Below, in pieces: positions 9,301-18,253 of a stretch of 51,712 nucleotides of DNA; the stretch's first letter is position 1, and each line of letters opens with the position of its first letter. A model generated the notes under the pieces. It was not told the origin of the DNA, did no database searches, and saw only the letters and a program-made list of their open reading frames with translations. The position numbers and the translations under genes were made by a program. The DNA is taken from contig PQAS01000020.1 of the NCBI GenBank assembly GCA_003104905.1, positions 1-51,712 of the forward strand. The letters are read 5' to 3'. Source of the DNA: Candidatus Methanoperedentaceae archaeon (GTDB lineage: Archaea; Halobacteriota; Methanosarcinia; Methanosarcinales; Methanoperedenaceae).

Positions 9301-11620
9301 TAACTTTGTTTTCGATGATCGCGCCGGCGGCGTTCCGGATCCGAGAACAAGAGGGCCGGCCATGATCCAGATCGGCACAGAAGGAGGATTACTGCCGATG
9401 CCGACTGTTGTAAGAAATCAACCTGTGAATTATGTCTATAATAGAAGGGACATTGTTGTATTGAATGTTTTAGAGAAAGCGCTTTTCCTGGGGCCTGCGG
9501 AGAGAGCGGACGTTATCGTGGACTTCTCCAATTTTGCCAATAAGACGCTCATTCTCTATAACGACGCACCTGCACCGGTTCCGGCGGCTGATTCACGAGT
9601 TGACTACTACACAGGGGATATGAATCAGACGGATACAGGAGGCGCGCCAACGACCCTGCCGGGTTATGCTCCCAATACGCGTACTATCATGCAGATCAGG
9701 GTATCGGGAAGTGGAGGAAGCGCACCCGTCGATGATGTAAACCAGACCATGCTGGCAGATTTGCAAAATGCATTGCCGATAGCCTATAATAGGACACAGG
9801 ACAAACCTCTTGTGCCGCAGGCAGCCTACAATACTGCCTTTAACGCAAATTATCCTACCGATGCGTATGCAAGGATACAATCTACAAACATGACCTTCCA
9901 GAACGGGGCACTTACAAATATAACTATAACCAACAATGGTTCCGGATTTACCCTTCCTCCAAATGTGAGTTTCATAGGAGGCGGCGGCACAGGCGCAACA
10001 GCTGCAACAACATTAGCCGCAAGGAATGTTTCCAGCCTCACACTTAATTTCGGTGGTTCAGGCTATACTTCTGCTCCTGCCGTCAGCATCACAGGCGGAG
10101 GCGGAACCAATGCAACAGCCACAGCAACATTAGCCGCAAGGAATGTTTCCAGCATCACCGTTACTAATGGAGGCTCTGGTTACACCACTCGTCCTAATGT
10201 CACTATCTCAGCACCGACAACTCCGGGTGGCGTAACGGCTACGGCCAATGCAACGGTACAAGCAAACGGTCAGCATCGCGTAATCAGTATAACCGTTACG
10301 AACCCCGGCTCCGGTTATACCTCTGTTCCCACAGTCAATATATCGGGTGGCGGCGGCACAGGCGCTACTGCTACAGCAGCTCTGGGAACTGCAGCAGTTG
10401 CCAGCCTTAACCTTACAGCCAATGGCTCTGGTTTTACCTCTGTTCCCACTGTCAGCTTCAGCGGTGGCGGTGGTTCAGGCGCTAATGCAACAGCAATTCT
10501 AGGAACCGCAGCAGTTGCCAGTGCAACGCTCACAAAGGGGGGCTCTGGTTATACCTCAGTTCCGGCTGTGAGCATCCTGCCAGTCGATGGGAACGGTGCG
10601 GGCGCAACTGCAACAGTAACGCTTGAATCTATAACAATGAATACCGAACCAAAGACTATTCAGGAACTCTTCGATCCCGATTATGGAAGAATGAATTCCT
10701 TGTTGGGAGTGGAGATGCCGTTTACGACTGCGTTTGTCCAGACTACGATCCCCTATACGGACATAAATCCGCCTACTGAGATATTCAGGAACTCTGATCA
10801 TGCAGTTTCCCTCGGAACACTGTCAGATGGAACCCAGATATGGAAGATCACGCATAATGGCGTTGATACGCATGCCCTACACTGGCACATGTTCAATGTG
10901 CAGTTAATCAACCGTGTTGGCTGGGATGGGGCAATCAGGCCGCCGGATGATAACGAACTGGGGTGGAAGGAAACAGTCCGTATGAACCCGCTGGAGGATA
11001 TCATAGTTGCAATGCGGCCGATCATACCCAATGTTCCCTTCGATTTACCCAACAGCATCCGGCCATTGGATGTCACAGAGGCATTTGGAACGACCCAGCA
11101 ATTCGGGGCTCTGAACGGGGGCCAGGCTGTCGACCCGACAAACCAGCCTGCCACTGTCACCAACAGTCTTGTAAACTTCGGCTGGGAATATGTCTGGCAC
11201 TGCCATCTGCTGGGACATGAGGAAAACATCATGATGCGGTCAATGATAGTAACGCTGACACCAAAGGATCCATCCAACCTGACAGCTGTATCCAGCGGGA
11301 CAAAGAAGAACCCGGCTGTGAACCTCACCTGGATGGACAATTCCGCTAATGAGATCAGCTTTACCATCCAGAGAGCCACATCTGTCAATGGCCCGTGGAT
11401 CAATGTAACAACATTGTCGTCTTCATCCATAACAGGGCCTGGAACCGGCATGCGGACATATACCGACACATCGGTTGCAAAAGCGACGACATACTATTAC
11501 AGAGTGATAGCCAATAACGTGGTCGGCTATACCCAGACGTATGCACCCCCGGCAGTCGGATATCCGAGCATGAGGGCAGATTCGCTGCCATCCGGAACTG
11601 CAACCGTTGCTATCCCATAA
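6329..11620 (+). CDS. Giant exported multicopper oxidase with two GSGY-repeat blocks and a fibronectin-III-like tail
   Basis: 1763 aa. Order: basic N-terminus, signal/anchor helix (about residues 28-48), Lys/Ala-rich linker, GSGY repeat block 1 (~155-530), cupredoxin domains 1-2 (~545-1185), repeat block 2 (~1187-1427), last cupredoxin domain (~1430-1640), fibronectin-III-like domain (~1645-1745). All four copper motifs are intact: HLHGG (~677), HDHAYG (~758), HALHWH (~1513), and HCH-x3-H-x4-M ([13 protein letters not shown], ~1622). So the trinuclear centre and the type 1 site with axial Met should form. The family oxidises metals, phenols or Cu(I) with O2. In an anaerobe the substrate and acceptor are unclear; Mn/Fe oxidation, O2 removal or copper defence are possible. 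The protein acts outside the cell. It is monocistronic with its own promoter and terminator. Confidence 0.92.
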   Translation: MGLKQIRDEYIPDKKKHISKKMNKASFGMILLIAGILFSIFLLNSSAAVTSIIPASEGSSVTSAQNQSLSENTGNNAQSNAVDKIKPIKKRKTKEERAAAAKNKKALLDATANAIINPALVGPAPGSSLLTPDYWGFAPNYANSPLPPVVNIMGGNGTNATGLATVQKGVVTDIMIMNGGSGYNSTPNVTVTGIDGSGATASATITGPVTALTLIDGGSGYTLAPNVTISAPTSIGGITATADAIISGAVSSLMLVNGAGYTSPNVSISGGGGAGANATAYGSVDNIMITNTGSGYIAPVVVISAPTLPGGINAAATVNGSVDNITVLDPGSGYIAPVVVISAPTLPGGINAAATAIIDINGNITGITLDNGGSGYTTAPVVSITGANTTGAIAFSTINVSGITLDSGGSNYTTAPAVSITGANTSGTIVSSTINVSGIMLDNGGSGYTSAPVVTISDLIGFPTTFATATASISTSVTGLIITNQGSGYTSAPAVTIDAPASGITASAYATITGPVTAITLTNGGSGYGGMRKFVDSLPGLNIAGANNIGQYLPVAVPDITTYPDTDYYEIELGEYTEQMHSDLAPTKLRGYRQTNTNDPNISRFSYLGPVIVAHKDRPVRIKFTNNLSANAGGNLFLPVDPTVMGAGMFDINWDPNTKLPLAGPNLVGNFSQNRATLHLHGGNTPWISDGTQHQWITPAGESTSYPRGVSVAYVPDMWYDPIKHATVPAGTANATNDPGSGSQTFYYTNQQSARLMFYHDHAYGITRLNVYAGEAAGYLEQDPEEQAMVNAGIIPAAQIPLIIQDKTFVPGPNQLYAQDPTWDTAKFGGFSNLWLPHVYMPNQNPWDTSGANAMGRWDYGPWFWPVFPTTFGQVLNPYYDPVNAPWEPQYIPGTPNPSIVPEAFMDTVVVNGAVYPYITVEPKAYRLRILNAANDRFLNLQLYQAKSGNPMWDANGNISDPNAGEVNMVPFNSNQNLITPFPAWWYTPGLNFVFDDRAGGVPDPRTRGPAMIQIGTEGGLLPMPTVVRNQPVNYVYNRRDIVVLNVLEKALFLGPAERADVIVDFSNFANKTLILYNDAPAPVPAADSRVDYYTGDMNQTDTGGAPTTLPGYAPNTRTIMQIRVSGSGGSAPVDDVNQTMLADLQNALPIAYNRTQDKPLVPQAAYNTAFNANYPTDAYARIQSTNMTFQNGALTNITITNNGSGFTLPPNVSFIGGGGTGATAATTLAARNVSSLTLNFGGSGYTSAPAVSITGGGGTNATATATLAARNVSSITVTNGGSGYTTRPNVTISAPTTPGGVTATANATVQANGQHRVISITVTNPGSGYTSVPTVNISGGGGTGATATAALGTAAVASLNLTANGSGFTSVPTVSFSGGGGSGANATAILGTAAVASATLTKGGSGYTSVPAVSILPVDGNGAGATATVTLESITMNTEPKTIQELFDPDYGRMNSLLGVEMPFTTAFVQTTIPYTDINPPTEIFRNSDHAVSLGTLSDGTQIWKITHNGVDTHALHWHMFNVQLINRVGWDGAIRPPDDNELGWKETVRMNPLEDIIVAMRPIIPNVPFDLPNSIRPLDVTEAFGTTQQFGALNGGQAVDPTNQPATVTNSLVNFGWEYVWHCHLLGHEENIMMRSMIVTLTPKDPSNLTAVSSGTKKNPAVNLTWMDNSANEISFTIQRATSVNGPWINVTTLSSSSITGPGTGMRTYTDTSVAKATTYYYRVIANNVVGYTQTYAPPAVGYPSMRADSLPSGTATVAIP
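6790..7920 (+). repeat. GSGY repeat block 1, about ten units
   Basis: Each unit is about 36-42 aa (roughly 110-125 bp) and follows V-x-x-I-x-L-x-N-G-G-S-G-Y-T-x-A-P-x-V-x-I. Nine full units and one partial unit are visible. Two neighbouring units encode the identical string [19 protein letters not shown] (about 7216-7272 and 7336-7392), with only scattered base changes, which points to recent duplication. It is coding, in frame, and lies before the first cupredoxin domain. Confidence 0.9.
9900..10625 (+). repeat. GSGY repeat block 2, six units, between cupredoxin domains
   Basis: Six units of the same repeat, richer in GGGGTGATATA strings than block 1. The block sits in the linker before the cupredoxin domain that carries HALHWH. 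Units 1-2 and 4-5 share near-identical coding sequence (TLAARNVSS and LGTAAVAS junctions). Confidence 0.9.
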
Positions 11621-11628
11621 CGAAACAC

Positions 11629-11668
11629 AAAATATTTGGGGGATTATTCCCTCCAATATTTTCTTTTT
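11629..11668 (+). terminator. Terminator of the multicopper oxidase gene
   Basis: AAAATATT (11629-11636) pairs with AATATTTT (11655-11662). The stem continues through a GC-rich inner part (TGGGGGA with TCCCTCC, one mismatch and one wobble), then CTTTTT follows. It starts nine bases after the stop codon. Confidence 0.7.
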
Positions 11669-11742
11669 GGAAACGTGGAAAGGTTTATGAATAAACGGAA
11701 GTATTCTGAAGCCAAACCAAATAATTGGAGGATATAAATTAC

Positions 11743-11922
11743 ATGGGAAAAACAGGTATAACAAAATGGGGCAGAGTAAAAGGACGAAAAGGGAATGTAA
11801 TAATGGTCCCTGAAGCCGAACTCAGTCACAAACGCCCCGGCCCGATGCAGCGATATACTTCTACAGGCGCAAAACGCAAGAAGATAGCCCGCTCACCAAA
11901 AGCTATTGTTAAAGGATCATAA
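11743..11922 (+). CDS. DUF5350-like small basic protein, 59 aa
   Basis: MGKTGITKWGRVKGRKGNVI at the start, a KRPGPMQRYTS motif in the middle and an Arg/Lys-rich C-terminus (AKRKKIARSPK). This matches my memory of DUF5350, a short conserved euryarchaeal protein of unknown function. Size and charge suggest binding to RNA or the ribosome, which is inference. SD GGAGG (11727-11731) lies 11 bases before ATG 11743, excluding the in-frame ATG at 11725. Confidence 0.75.
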   Translation: MGKTGITKWGRVKGRKGNVIMVPEAELSHKRPGPMQRYTSTGAKRKKIARSPKAIVKGS

Positions 11923-11998
11923 ATAATCGGCAGACCACAGGCTCAATCTGTGTTTATCTGCTTTTATTTGCGGTTAAGGGATTGATACTAGGTAGAAC

Positions 11999-12904
11999 AT
12001 GGCGTTTCAATTCCTTTTCAACGAAAATATCAATATATTTTTTCGGAATATCGGAACTCCTCTACTGGATACGTTATTCAAGGCTTTAACCGATGCTGGC
12101 AGCGAACCTGCCTATATACTTCTTGCGTCGGTTATTTTCTGGTGCCTTAACAAAAAAACGGGCATAAGAGCGATGTATGTAATTTTATTTTCTGCATACC
12201 TCGCAATTCTTGCCAAGAATCTTTTCGGTATGCCAAGACCTCCCGCTTATCTTCATAAAGTCAATGAAAATGGATTTGGGTTCCCCAGCGGTCATGCACA
12301 GGTATCCTCAGGTTTTTATGGTTACCTGGGAGTGCGAAATAAAAGAACACAGATCATAACAGTGGGAACCATTGCGATTTTCCTGATCTCATTATCGCGG
12401 ATCTATCTGGGTGTACATTATACGGGTGATGTTGTCGGCGGGATCATTTTCGGTCTTATGATCGCATTTATTTCATATAAAAGTGAAATCGGGATCCTTA
12501 ATGTAATAAACAGGCAGGGTCGAACCACAAAATATCTAATTGCATTGTGTCTGCCAATAATACTTGTTTTGATAGCTTCATTGCAGAGAAATCTTTTTAA
12601 GGAACAGATCGAAATGGGCCTTGTGATGGGGTCTGTGGGTTTTGGTTATCTATTGGAGGAAGAAAAAATCAGTTTTTCCGATGTGAAAAGTAAGAAATAT
12701 GCATTTGTAAGGGCATTTATCGGCATATTATTTTTAGGCTTGATCTACTTAATTTCAGGTATGTTGTCTTTGATAAATCCTATTTTTATTTATGTCAGGT
12801 ATGCAGCGCTTGGATTTTCCTCAGTGTTCGTAGTCCCGTGGATATTTACAAAGATAGAAGAAAAATTAAATATGGATTCAAATATGAGAAAATGGGGGCT
12901 ATAA
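11999..12904 (+). CDS. PAP2-family membrane phosphatase
   Basis: 301 aa integral membrane protein with about seven helices. The three phosphatase motifs are present: K-x6-RP (KNLFGMPRP, near residue 75), PSGH (near 98) and SR-x5-H-x3-D (SRIYLGVHYTGD, near 137). The family dephosphorylates lipid phosphates or polyprenyl pyrophosphates at the membrane. The C-terminal half has additional helices beyond the catalytic core. It abuts the DUF1638 gene with no spacer (TAA then ATG), so the two form an operon. Confidence 0.88.
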   Translation: MAFQFLFNENINIFFRNIGTPLLDTLFKALTDAGSEPAYILLASVIFWCLNKKTGIRAMYVILFSAYLAILAKNLFGMPRPPAYLHKVNENGFGFPSGHAQVSSGFYGYLGVRNKRTQIITVGTIAIFLISLSRIYLGVHYTGDVVGGIIFGLMIAFISYKSEIGILNVINRQGRTTKYLIALCLPIILVLIASLQRNLFKEQIEMGLVMGSVGFGYLLEEEKISFSDVKSKKYAFVRAFIGILFLGLIYLISGMLSLINPIFIYVRYAALGFSSVFVVPWIFTKIEEKLNMDSNMRKWGL

Positions 12905-13732
12905 ATGGCGATTTTAAGTATAATTGCTTGCCGTATGCTCGAAGATGAACTTGCGTATGTACTTTCCAGGGATACTGACCTGCATGAAATGATAGTGGTT
13001 GATAACAGGGAATGTCTCGGTTTATTAAGGAAATTAAGAATGCAAGGATGTATTCCCAGAATGTTACCCCTGGATAGAATCTCTAAAATACTGGAAGATG
13101 AAAAAAAACAGTTACTTCCTGAGATATTAAATTCATTTTTCAAAATTCATTTCTTTGAAAAACAGCATCAAAAAGTAACGGTTATCGTCAATGTATTGAA
13201 AAGAGGGTTACATGCTGATAATGACCTGCTTAAATCGGAAGTATATAAAAATATCAAAGAAATGTCGGGTTTTTCAGATGGGATTCTTATTTTTTATGGC
13301 ACATGCGGACATTCTCTTAAAAACCTGGAAAATGAGTTTAAAGGATGCACTTTTTACTTCCTGAAAGATAACAGAGGAGAAACCGTGGAAGATTGCATCA
13401 GCGTTGCTCTTGGCGGGAATGATGAATATGCCAGGACACTTATGAACTGTAAAGACGTGGGCACGATATTTCTAACTCCAATGTGGGCTTCAGGCTGGAA
13501 GGAAATTTTTCATGAAAATAGTTTTTCTTCATCAGCTGTTGATAAGGATGATCTAAAGCGGTATGGGCGGGCTGCAAAAATCAATATAGGGCTTTCTTTT
13601 GATCCGGATTTCACTGATAATGTAAGAAGATTCGCAGATTTTTTCAATATGAAGATCATCGAACTGCATGGCAGTTTAAAAATAGCGGATCAAAGTTATA
13701 AGGACAGCAAAAAAGGTGTAGTGAAAAAATAA
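12905..13732 (+). CDS. DUF1638 domain protein
   Basis: 275 aa soluble protein. The N-terminal ACRMLEDEL and the central LIFYGTCGHSLKNLE segment are typical of DUF1638, found in methanogens often near corrinoid or methyltransferase genes. The biochemical role is unknown. No corrinoid protein is nearby here; the partner is a PAP2 phosphatase, whose stop directly precedes this ATG. Cys/His in TCGH and the conserved Trp motif PMWASGW may form a metal site (inference). Confidence 0.8.
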   Translation: MAILSIIACRMLEDELAYVLSRDTDLHEMIVVDNRECLGLLRKLRMQGCIPRMLPLDRISKILEDEKKQLLPEILNSFFKIHFFEKQHQKVTVIVNVLKRGLHADNDLLKSEVYKNIKEMSGFSDGILIFYGTCGHSLKNLENEFKGCTFYFLKDNRGETVEDCISVALGGNDEYARTLMNCKDVGTIFLTPMWASGWKEIFHENSFSSSAVDKDDLKRYGRAAKINIGLSFDPDFTDNVRRFADFFNMKIIELHGSLKIADQSYKDSKKGVVKK

Positions 13733-13748
13733 AAAGCAGCTTTTTAAC
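13732..13748. terminator. Short bidirectional terminator
   Basis: AAAAAG-CAG-CTTTTT between the convergent DUF1638 and tusA genes, followed by CCTTTTT. It is a six-pair stem with T runs on both strands, overlapping the tusA stop codon. Confidence 0.45.
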
Positions 13749-13998
13749 CTTTTTGTATTAAGAAATGAAACTCTTCTCCTTCTTTAAAGAGTTTCAACAA
13801 CTTATGTCCGGCTCTTTTTGCCCACCTCGGAATATCCTGCACCGCGGCCGGATCTCCGGTTACCATTTCCAAGACTTCCCCGGTTTCGATCTTTTCCATT
13901 TCAGTCGTGGTATTAAAAATCGGTATCGGACAATAGAGCCCCACACAGTCTACGAGCAATTTCGGTTTGATCTTATCATTTTCGTCCATGGTGATCAA
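13744..13998 (-). CDS. TusA-family sulfur carrier protein
   Basis: 84 aa with the family signature around Cys23 (VGLYCPIPI, Cys-Pro-x-Pro) and the C-terminal GEEFHFLIQK strand. TusA-like proteins carry persulfide sulfur for tRNA thiolation, cofactor synthesis or sulfur redox. ATG 13998 and ATG 13989 are both possible; neither has a clear SD. It follows dapB by four bases on the same strand, so it is cotranscribed with the rps17e-dapA-dapB genes. Confidence 0.88.
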   Translation of the reverse strand: MITMDENDKIKPKLLVDCVGLYCPIPIFNTTTEMEKIETGEVLEMVTGDPAAVQDIPRWAKRAGHKLLKLFKEGEEFHFLIQKG

Positions 13999-14002
13999 CG
14001 TG

Positions 14003-14800
14003 TTATTTTATTTCCAGTACATCTGCCATTTCATAGATGCCAGGTTTTGCCGCGCAAATCCAGACAGCTGCCCTCACGGCCCCTTTTGCGAATGCCTGCC
14101 TGCTGTGGGCCTGGTGTTTGATCTCAATTCTCTCACCATCACCTGCGAAAAGGACAGTATGATCTCCCACGATGTCCCCTCCGCGTACTGCATGAATGCC
14201 GATTTCCTTATGCCTGGGAGCAAGCCCGTATCTTCCATAAACAAGCTCCTTCCCGCCAAGCGTATCTGAGATGACTTTAGCGGCCTTCACTGCAGTACCG
14301 CTTGGCGCATCTTTTTTCTGGTTATGGTGTGCTTCAATTATTTCTATATCATAATCATCACCGAGGCGCTTTGCCGCTTCTGCAAGCAAACCCCAGAAAA
14401 CATTCACGCCAATAGAGAAATTGGGTGAGATGACCGCACTTATACTATTTTCCGATATTTCTTTATCCATTAAGGATCTCATGTCTTTTGTGAAACCGGT
14501 CGTCCCCACGACCAGATTTACCTTATTCCTGGCGCAGGCAGTCACATTTTTCACGGCAGCCTGGGCTATCGTGAAATCAATAAGAACATCGGGTTTTGAT
14601 ATCTTCAGGACATTTTCAATATCATTAGCATCCGAAACAGGAACACCTAATTTTCCTGTCTTCATTACCTCGCCTATGTCTTTTCCTATATTCGTGACAT
14701 CAATGGCGCAGACAAGCTTCAGTTCCGCTGATTTTTGCACATTTTCGATAATAAGGCCGCCCATTTTTCCACAGGCACCTGTAACAGCTACTTTTATCAT
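14003..14800 (-). CDS. dapB: 4-hydroxy-tetrahydrodipicolinate reductase
   Basis: 265 aa, the usual DapB length. The nucleotide-binding motif GACGKMG is at residues 8-14 and the catalytic motif EAHHNQKKDAPSG at about 156-168 (His158/159, Lys163). It reduces the DapA product with NAD(P)H in lysine/diaminopimelate synthesis. It lies between dapA (six-base gap) and tusA (four-base gap) in one operon. Confidence 0.97.
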   Translation of the reverse strand: MIKVAVTGACGKMGGLIIENVQKSAELKLVCAIDVTNIGKDIGEVMKTGKLGVPVSDANDIENVLKISKPDVLIDFTIAQAAVKNVTACARNKVNLVVGTTGFTKDMRSLMDKEISENSISAVISPNFSIGVNVFWGLLAEAAKRLGDDYDIEIIEAHHNQKKDAPSGTAVKAAKVISDTLGGKELVYGRYGLAPRHKEIGIHAVRGGDIVGDHTVLFAGDGERIEIKHQAHSRQAFAKGAVRAAVWICAAKPGIYEMADVLEIK

Positions 14801-14806
14801 AGGATA

Positions 14807-15682
14807 TCACTTCAAAAGACGAAGGTCATTCAAGGCAGTTTTTAACTTTCGTTCGTTATCATCGCTCATGCCTGCAAGAGGAAGTCTTAGACCACCCGCC
14901 GGAAGTCCCATTAGTTCTACAGCCCTCTTGATCGGGATGGGATTTGTTTCTAAAAATACAGCTCGTATGAGCGGGGCAAGCTTAAGGTGTAATTTTCTGG
15001 CCTCTTCCATATTTCCATTTCCGGAGGCCTCAACAAGTGAAACCATAAGTTTCGGGGCAATGTTCGCCACTACCGAAATTACACCGGCACCACCAAGCGC
15101 CATAATGGGAAGTGTTAGTCCATCATCCCCGGAAAGAACCACAAAATCATCATCCTGTGTGAGTTCCAGGATCTTTGTGACCTGATCAAGATTACCGCTG
15201 GCTTCTTTTACCCCAATTATATTACACTCTTTTGCAAGTTCTGCCACAACCTCAGGTTTGAGATTTACGCCTGTTCGTGAAGGCACATTGTATAGTATTA
15301 TCGGAATGTCGACTTCATTTGCTATCTTCTTAAAGTGTGCAAGCATTCCCCGGTCATTTGGTTTGTTATAATATGGGGTAATTAAAAGGGCTGCATCGGC
15401 TCCTGCATCTCTGGCAGAACGTGTCAACTCCAATGCTTCAGTCGTATTATTTGAACCTGTTCCCGCTACGACAGGAACTGTGGAGCATTCAACTGCTATT
15501 TCAATGACCTTTTCATGTTCTTCAATGGAAAGAGTCGCAGATTCGCCTGTGGTCCCGCAGGGAACTATTCCGGAAACACCATTCTCAATAAGGAATCTGA
15601 TATTCTGCTTCAGACCTTCTTCATCAATCTTATTATCCTTTGTGAAAGGAGTTATGAGAGCAGGCAGAACACCGCGTATCAT
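14807..15682 (-). CDS. dapA: 4-hydroxy-tetrahydrodipicolinate synthase
   Basis: 291 aa TIM-barrel aldolase. Key residues are visible: GTTGES at 43-48, Tyr131 in LYNVPSRTG, Arg136, and the Schiff-base Lys159 in IGVKEASG. It condenses pyruvate with aspartate semialdehyde, the first step of the lysine branch. It starts six bases after the stop of rps17e and precedes dapB. I recall the pairing of S17e with dapA/dapB in other euryarchaea. Confidence 0.97.
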   Translation of the reverse strand: MIRGVLPALITPFTKDNKIDEEGLKQNIRFLIENGVSGIVPCGTTGESATLSIEEHEKVIEIAVECSTVPVVAGTGSNNTTEALELTRSARDAGADAALLITPYYNKPNDRGMLAHFKKIANEVDIPIILYNVPSRTGVNLKPEVVAELAKECNIIGVKEASGNLDQVTKILELTQDDDFVVLSGDDGLTLPIMALGGAGVISVVANIAPKLMVSLVEASGNGNMEEARKLHLKLAPLIRAVFLETNPIPIKRAVELMGLPAGGLRLPLAGMSDDNERKLKTALNDLRLLK

Positions 15683-15688
15683 AATTTT

Positions 15689-15889
15689 TTATCTCTTTCT
15701 TGTAGCTTTAACTCTCAACTGCCTTACAACATATCCGGCAACTCTATTTCTAATAACTTTACTTTCGATGTCCGTGAATTTGGTGACGTTTTCCTTGTTC
15801 GCATTAAAATCCAGGCTGAAAGCATCACTGTGTTTCTCAAGTAATTGGGCAGTTAATGATTTTACATATCCTTGTCTAATATTTCCCAT
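15689..15889 (-). CDS. rps17e: 30S ribosomal protein S17e
   Basis: 66 aa, complete. MGNIRQGYVKSLTAQLLEKH opens the protein and it contains the family motif NRVAGYVVRQ near the C-terminus, followed by a basic tail. This protein exists only in archaea and eukaryotes. SD GGAGAT on the minus strand lies about ten bases before ATG. It heads the operon rps17e-dapA-dapB-tusA. Confidence 0.96.
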   Translation of the reverse strand: MGNIRQGYVKSLTAQLLEKHSDAFSLDFNANKENVTKFTDIESKVIRNRVAGYVVRQLRVKATRKR

Positions 15890-16009
15890 AATTGTTTATC
15901 TCCATTTTCCTTCGCATACCACTCCATTATTCATATAGATTTCTGGAGGTGAAAAATCTAGAATCCGGAAAACCACAGATTTATTTGATATTCCACCCAT
16001 CTTCTACTA

Positions 16010-16795
16010 ATGAAAAATATCCTTTTGACCAATGATGATGGTGTGTATTCGACCGGGCTTAAAGCAGCGTATGATAGCGTGTGTGATCTTGGAGAAGTTA
16101 CGGTCGTTGCGCCCTCGACCCAGAAAAGCGGTGTAGGACGCGGCATATCCATATTTGAACCGCTAAGAGTATCAATTGCCAATGTGAACGGTTTCAGGGC
16201 ATATGCAGTTGCTGGAACGCCAACTGATTCTGTCATTATAGGTTTATTCTCTATATTGAAGAAGCAGCCTGACCTGGTTCTTTCAGGTTTCAATGTGGGT
16301 GAGAACATCAGCACGGATACGGTAACGACAAGCGGCACCATAGGAGCAGCCCTTGAAGCTGCAAGCTACGGTATTCCGGCGCTGGCTGCTTCTATACAGG
16401 TGCTTGACGAGGGAGATAAGTTTGATGACCACCGCACATATGATTATGACTTTGAGGTGGGAATAAAAATCGTTAACAGGATTGCACGAAAAGTATTGAG
16501 CAAGGGCCTTCCGGAAGGTGTGGATCTGCTGAATATCAATATACCAAAACATGTGAATATAGATACGCAGATAGATGTTACACGACTTGCAAGGAAGATA
16601 TTTATTACAGGAGTGGAAGAGCGTTTTGATCCAAGGGGCAGGCCGTATTACTGGATAAATGGGGATCTTATCAGGGATGCTGAAGAAGGAACTGATGTAA
16701 AAGCAGTCATGAAAAACGGGCACATTTCGGTAACACCGCTTACACTTGATTCGACTGCAAAAGTAGATTTAAAGGAGATAGAAGTTCTTCTGTAG
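16010..16795 (+). CDS. surE: 5'/3'-nucleotidase SurE
   Basis: 261 aa. The metal-binding start MKNILLTNDDGVYSTG (Asp9, Asp10), then APSTQKSGVGRGIS and the SGFNVGENISTDT motif are diagnostic of SurE. It hydrolyses nucleoside 5'- or 3'-monophosphates with a divalent metal. A TATA-like TTTATTTGATA (about 15979-15989) lies so close to ATG 16010 that the message is probably leaderless; no SD is seen. Confidence 0.95.
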   Translation: MKNILLTNDDGVYSTGLKAAYDSVCDLGEVTVVAPSTQKSGVGRGISIFEPLRVSIANVNGFRAYAVAGTPTDSVIIGLFSILKKQPDLVLSGFNVGENISTDTVTTSGTIGAALEAASYGIPALAASIQVLDEGDKFDDHRTYDYDFEVGIKIVNRIARKVLSKGLPEGVDLLNINIPKHVNIDTQIDVTRLARKIFITGVEERFDPRGRPYYWINGDLIRDAEEGTDVKAVMKNGHISVTPLTLDSTAKVDLKEIEVLL

Positions 16796-16850
16796 GAGGG
16801 TATGATTTTATCAGATAGGCAAAAATACTTCCTTCATCCTTAATACCCTC

Positions 16851-17708
16851 GTGATCTCAGGAGAACTCTACGCTCTATCCGCTGCAATTTGTTGGTCTGT
16901 AGCGGCTGTATTCTATAAAAAAGGAATCGGGGCAGGAGCAATACCTGCCGTTTTGATCCGCACTTTTTTTGCCATGCTCTTCCTGGCAGTATTTTTTTTG
17001 ATCATCAGGGGAGGACATTTTGATTTTACACTTTTGGGTTTCTTATTCCTGAACATCGGGGGCCTCTTCAGGCTGATCCTCGGAGGAGCGGCATATATGA
17101 AAGGACTTGAGAACATATCGGTATCCAGGTTTATTCCCATCCTTTTTACTTTCCCCTTGCTGACCATCCTTTTAAGCGCTCTCCTATTGAATGAAACGAT
17201 CCGCGAAGAAGTTGTTATCGGCACAATTCTGATAGTGAGCGGGATATGGATACTTAGCAGGGGTAAAAGTACAATAGGTGAAAAGAACATCAAACTTGGC
17301 GTATCAGTAGCAGTACTTGCCGCATTTTTATATTCTTTTTCCATTGTTGCGACAAAGACGGGTTTAAAGGATGTTGATCCGTTCCAGTCGGCACTTATCA
17401 GTATGCCTGTGCCGTTATTGTTATTATATCTTTATTATTCAATAAATAAAGGCGCCATGACCATATTCAAATTCAAGAAAGAAGCATACATTTTACTCGG
17501 ACTTGGCGGAATTCTGGGCATGGGTTTTGGCAGTTACTTTTTCTTCGTAAGCCTTACCAAGATCGGTGCGGCAAAAGCCACAGGCCTTGCGGCAATAACT
17601 CCTGTTCTCTCAAGCCTGATCGCACTTTTTACTTTGAAAGAAAAATTGAATACTGCACTGGTGCTTGGAACATGCGCAACGATAGCGGGTATATGGATAA
17701 TACTATAG
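16851..17708 (+). CDS. EamA/DMT-family transporter
   Basis: 285 aa, about ten membrane helices in two homologous EamA halves, each ending in a glycine-rich helix (GTILIVSGIWIL; GTCATIAGIWII). The GTG start at 16851 gives ISGELYALSAAICWS, the standard first helix. Substrates of this family are diverse metabolites; none can be named. It lies 55 bases after surE on the same strand and may be cotranscribed. Confidence 0.88.
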   Translation: MISGELYALSAAICWSVAAVFYKKGIGAGAIPAVLIRTFFAMLFLAVFFLIIRGGHFDFTLLGFLFLNIGGLFRLILGGAAYMKGLENISVSRFIPILFTFPLLTILLSALLLNETIREEVVIGTILIVSGIWILSRGKSTIGEKNIKLGVSVAVLAAFLYSFSIVATKTGLKDVDPFQSALISMPVPLLLLYLYYSINKGAMTIFKFKKEAYILLGLGGILGMGFGSYFFFVSLTKIGAAKATGLAAITPVLSSLIALFTLKEKLNTALVLGTCATIAGIWIIL

Positions 17709-17809
17709 GATTATCCCATCCCAAATCAAAATATTTTAGTAGTTAAATTCTGGTCTTCACACCCTTGTATATATTGATGTGAAATCTAATATTAGCAGTA
17801 ATAGATACT

Positions 17810-18232
17810 ATGAAACCTCAAATCCTTATTGTTGATGATGATCCTGTAAATATCGAACTTTTAGAGGGTTACCTATCGAAAGATTATGATATTTTGAAAG
17901 CTTTCGATGGGAATGAAGCATTAAGCATTGTGGAGGAAAATCCTCCTGATATCATATTGCTTGACTTGATTATGCCGGGGATAAATGGGTATCAAGTCTG
18001 CAAAAAACTTAAAGATGACCCCAAAACCAATCATATACCTATTGTTATAGTAACATCTTTACATGAAACAGAGGATAGGAATAAAGCAATCGAAGCGGGA
18101 GCAGATGATTTTATAACTAAACCATTTGACATTATGGAATTGTCTGTGAGAGTGAAATCCCATCTCAGGACAAAACTATATTATGATACTATGCTGGGTA
18201 ACACCAGTTTTACTCTTCGCATTAATCCCTGA
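17810..18232 (+). CDS. Single-domain response regulator
   Basis: 140 aa receiver domain. Acidic pocket Asp9-Asp11 (LIVDDDP), phosphoacceptor Asp52 (LLDLIMPG), Thr82 and Lys104 (ITKPFD) are all intact. The domain continues about 25 residues past the receiver (VKSHLRTKLYYD) and stops, where relatives usually join a PAS or kinase domain. So it may be a trimmed version of a longer regulator or a stand-alone CheY-like protein. No kinase gene is adjacent. Confidence 0.92.
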   Translation: MKPQILIVDDDPVNIELLEGYLSKDYDILKAFDGNEALSIVEENPPDIILLDLIMPGINGYQVCKKLKDDPKTNHIPIVIVTSLHETEDRNKAIEAGADDFITKPFDIMELSVRVKSHLRTKLYYDTMLGNTSFTLRINP

Positions 18233-18253
18233 GTTTGCCTGATTTAAAAAAAC

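Noticed and set aside
6790-10625. Regularly spaced repeats that could be taken for CRISPR or a VNTR
   Set aside because: Units are in frame, degenerate and encode a conserved peptide; there are no constant-length repeats with unique spacers.
6274-11469. Many open frames opposite or shifted within the multicopper oxidase gene, some over 200 codons
   Set aside because: They lie on the repeat-rich coding sequence, are Pro/Ala/Val-rich by mirror of the GSGY codons, lack SDs and carry no motif.
14421-15185. 254-codon open frame on the plus strand across dapB and dapA
   Set aside because: Antisense to two unmistakable enzymes with full catalytic motifs; its translation is Ser/Phe-rich and has no family features.
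17810-18232. Response regulator as a broken hybrid kinase
   Set aside because: The receiver is complete, and the bases after the stop show no PAS or kinase remnant, so truncation cannot be shown.
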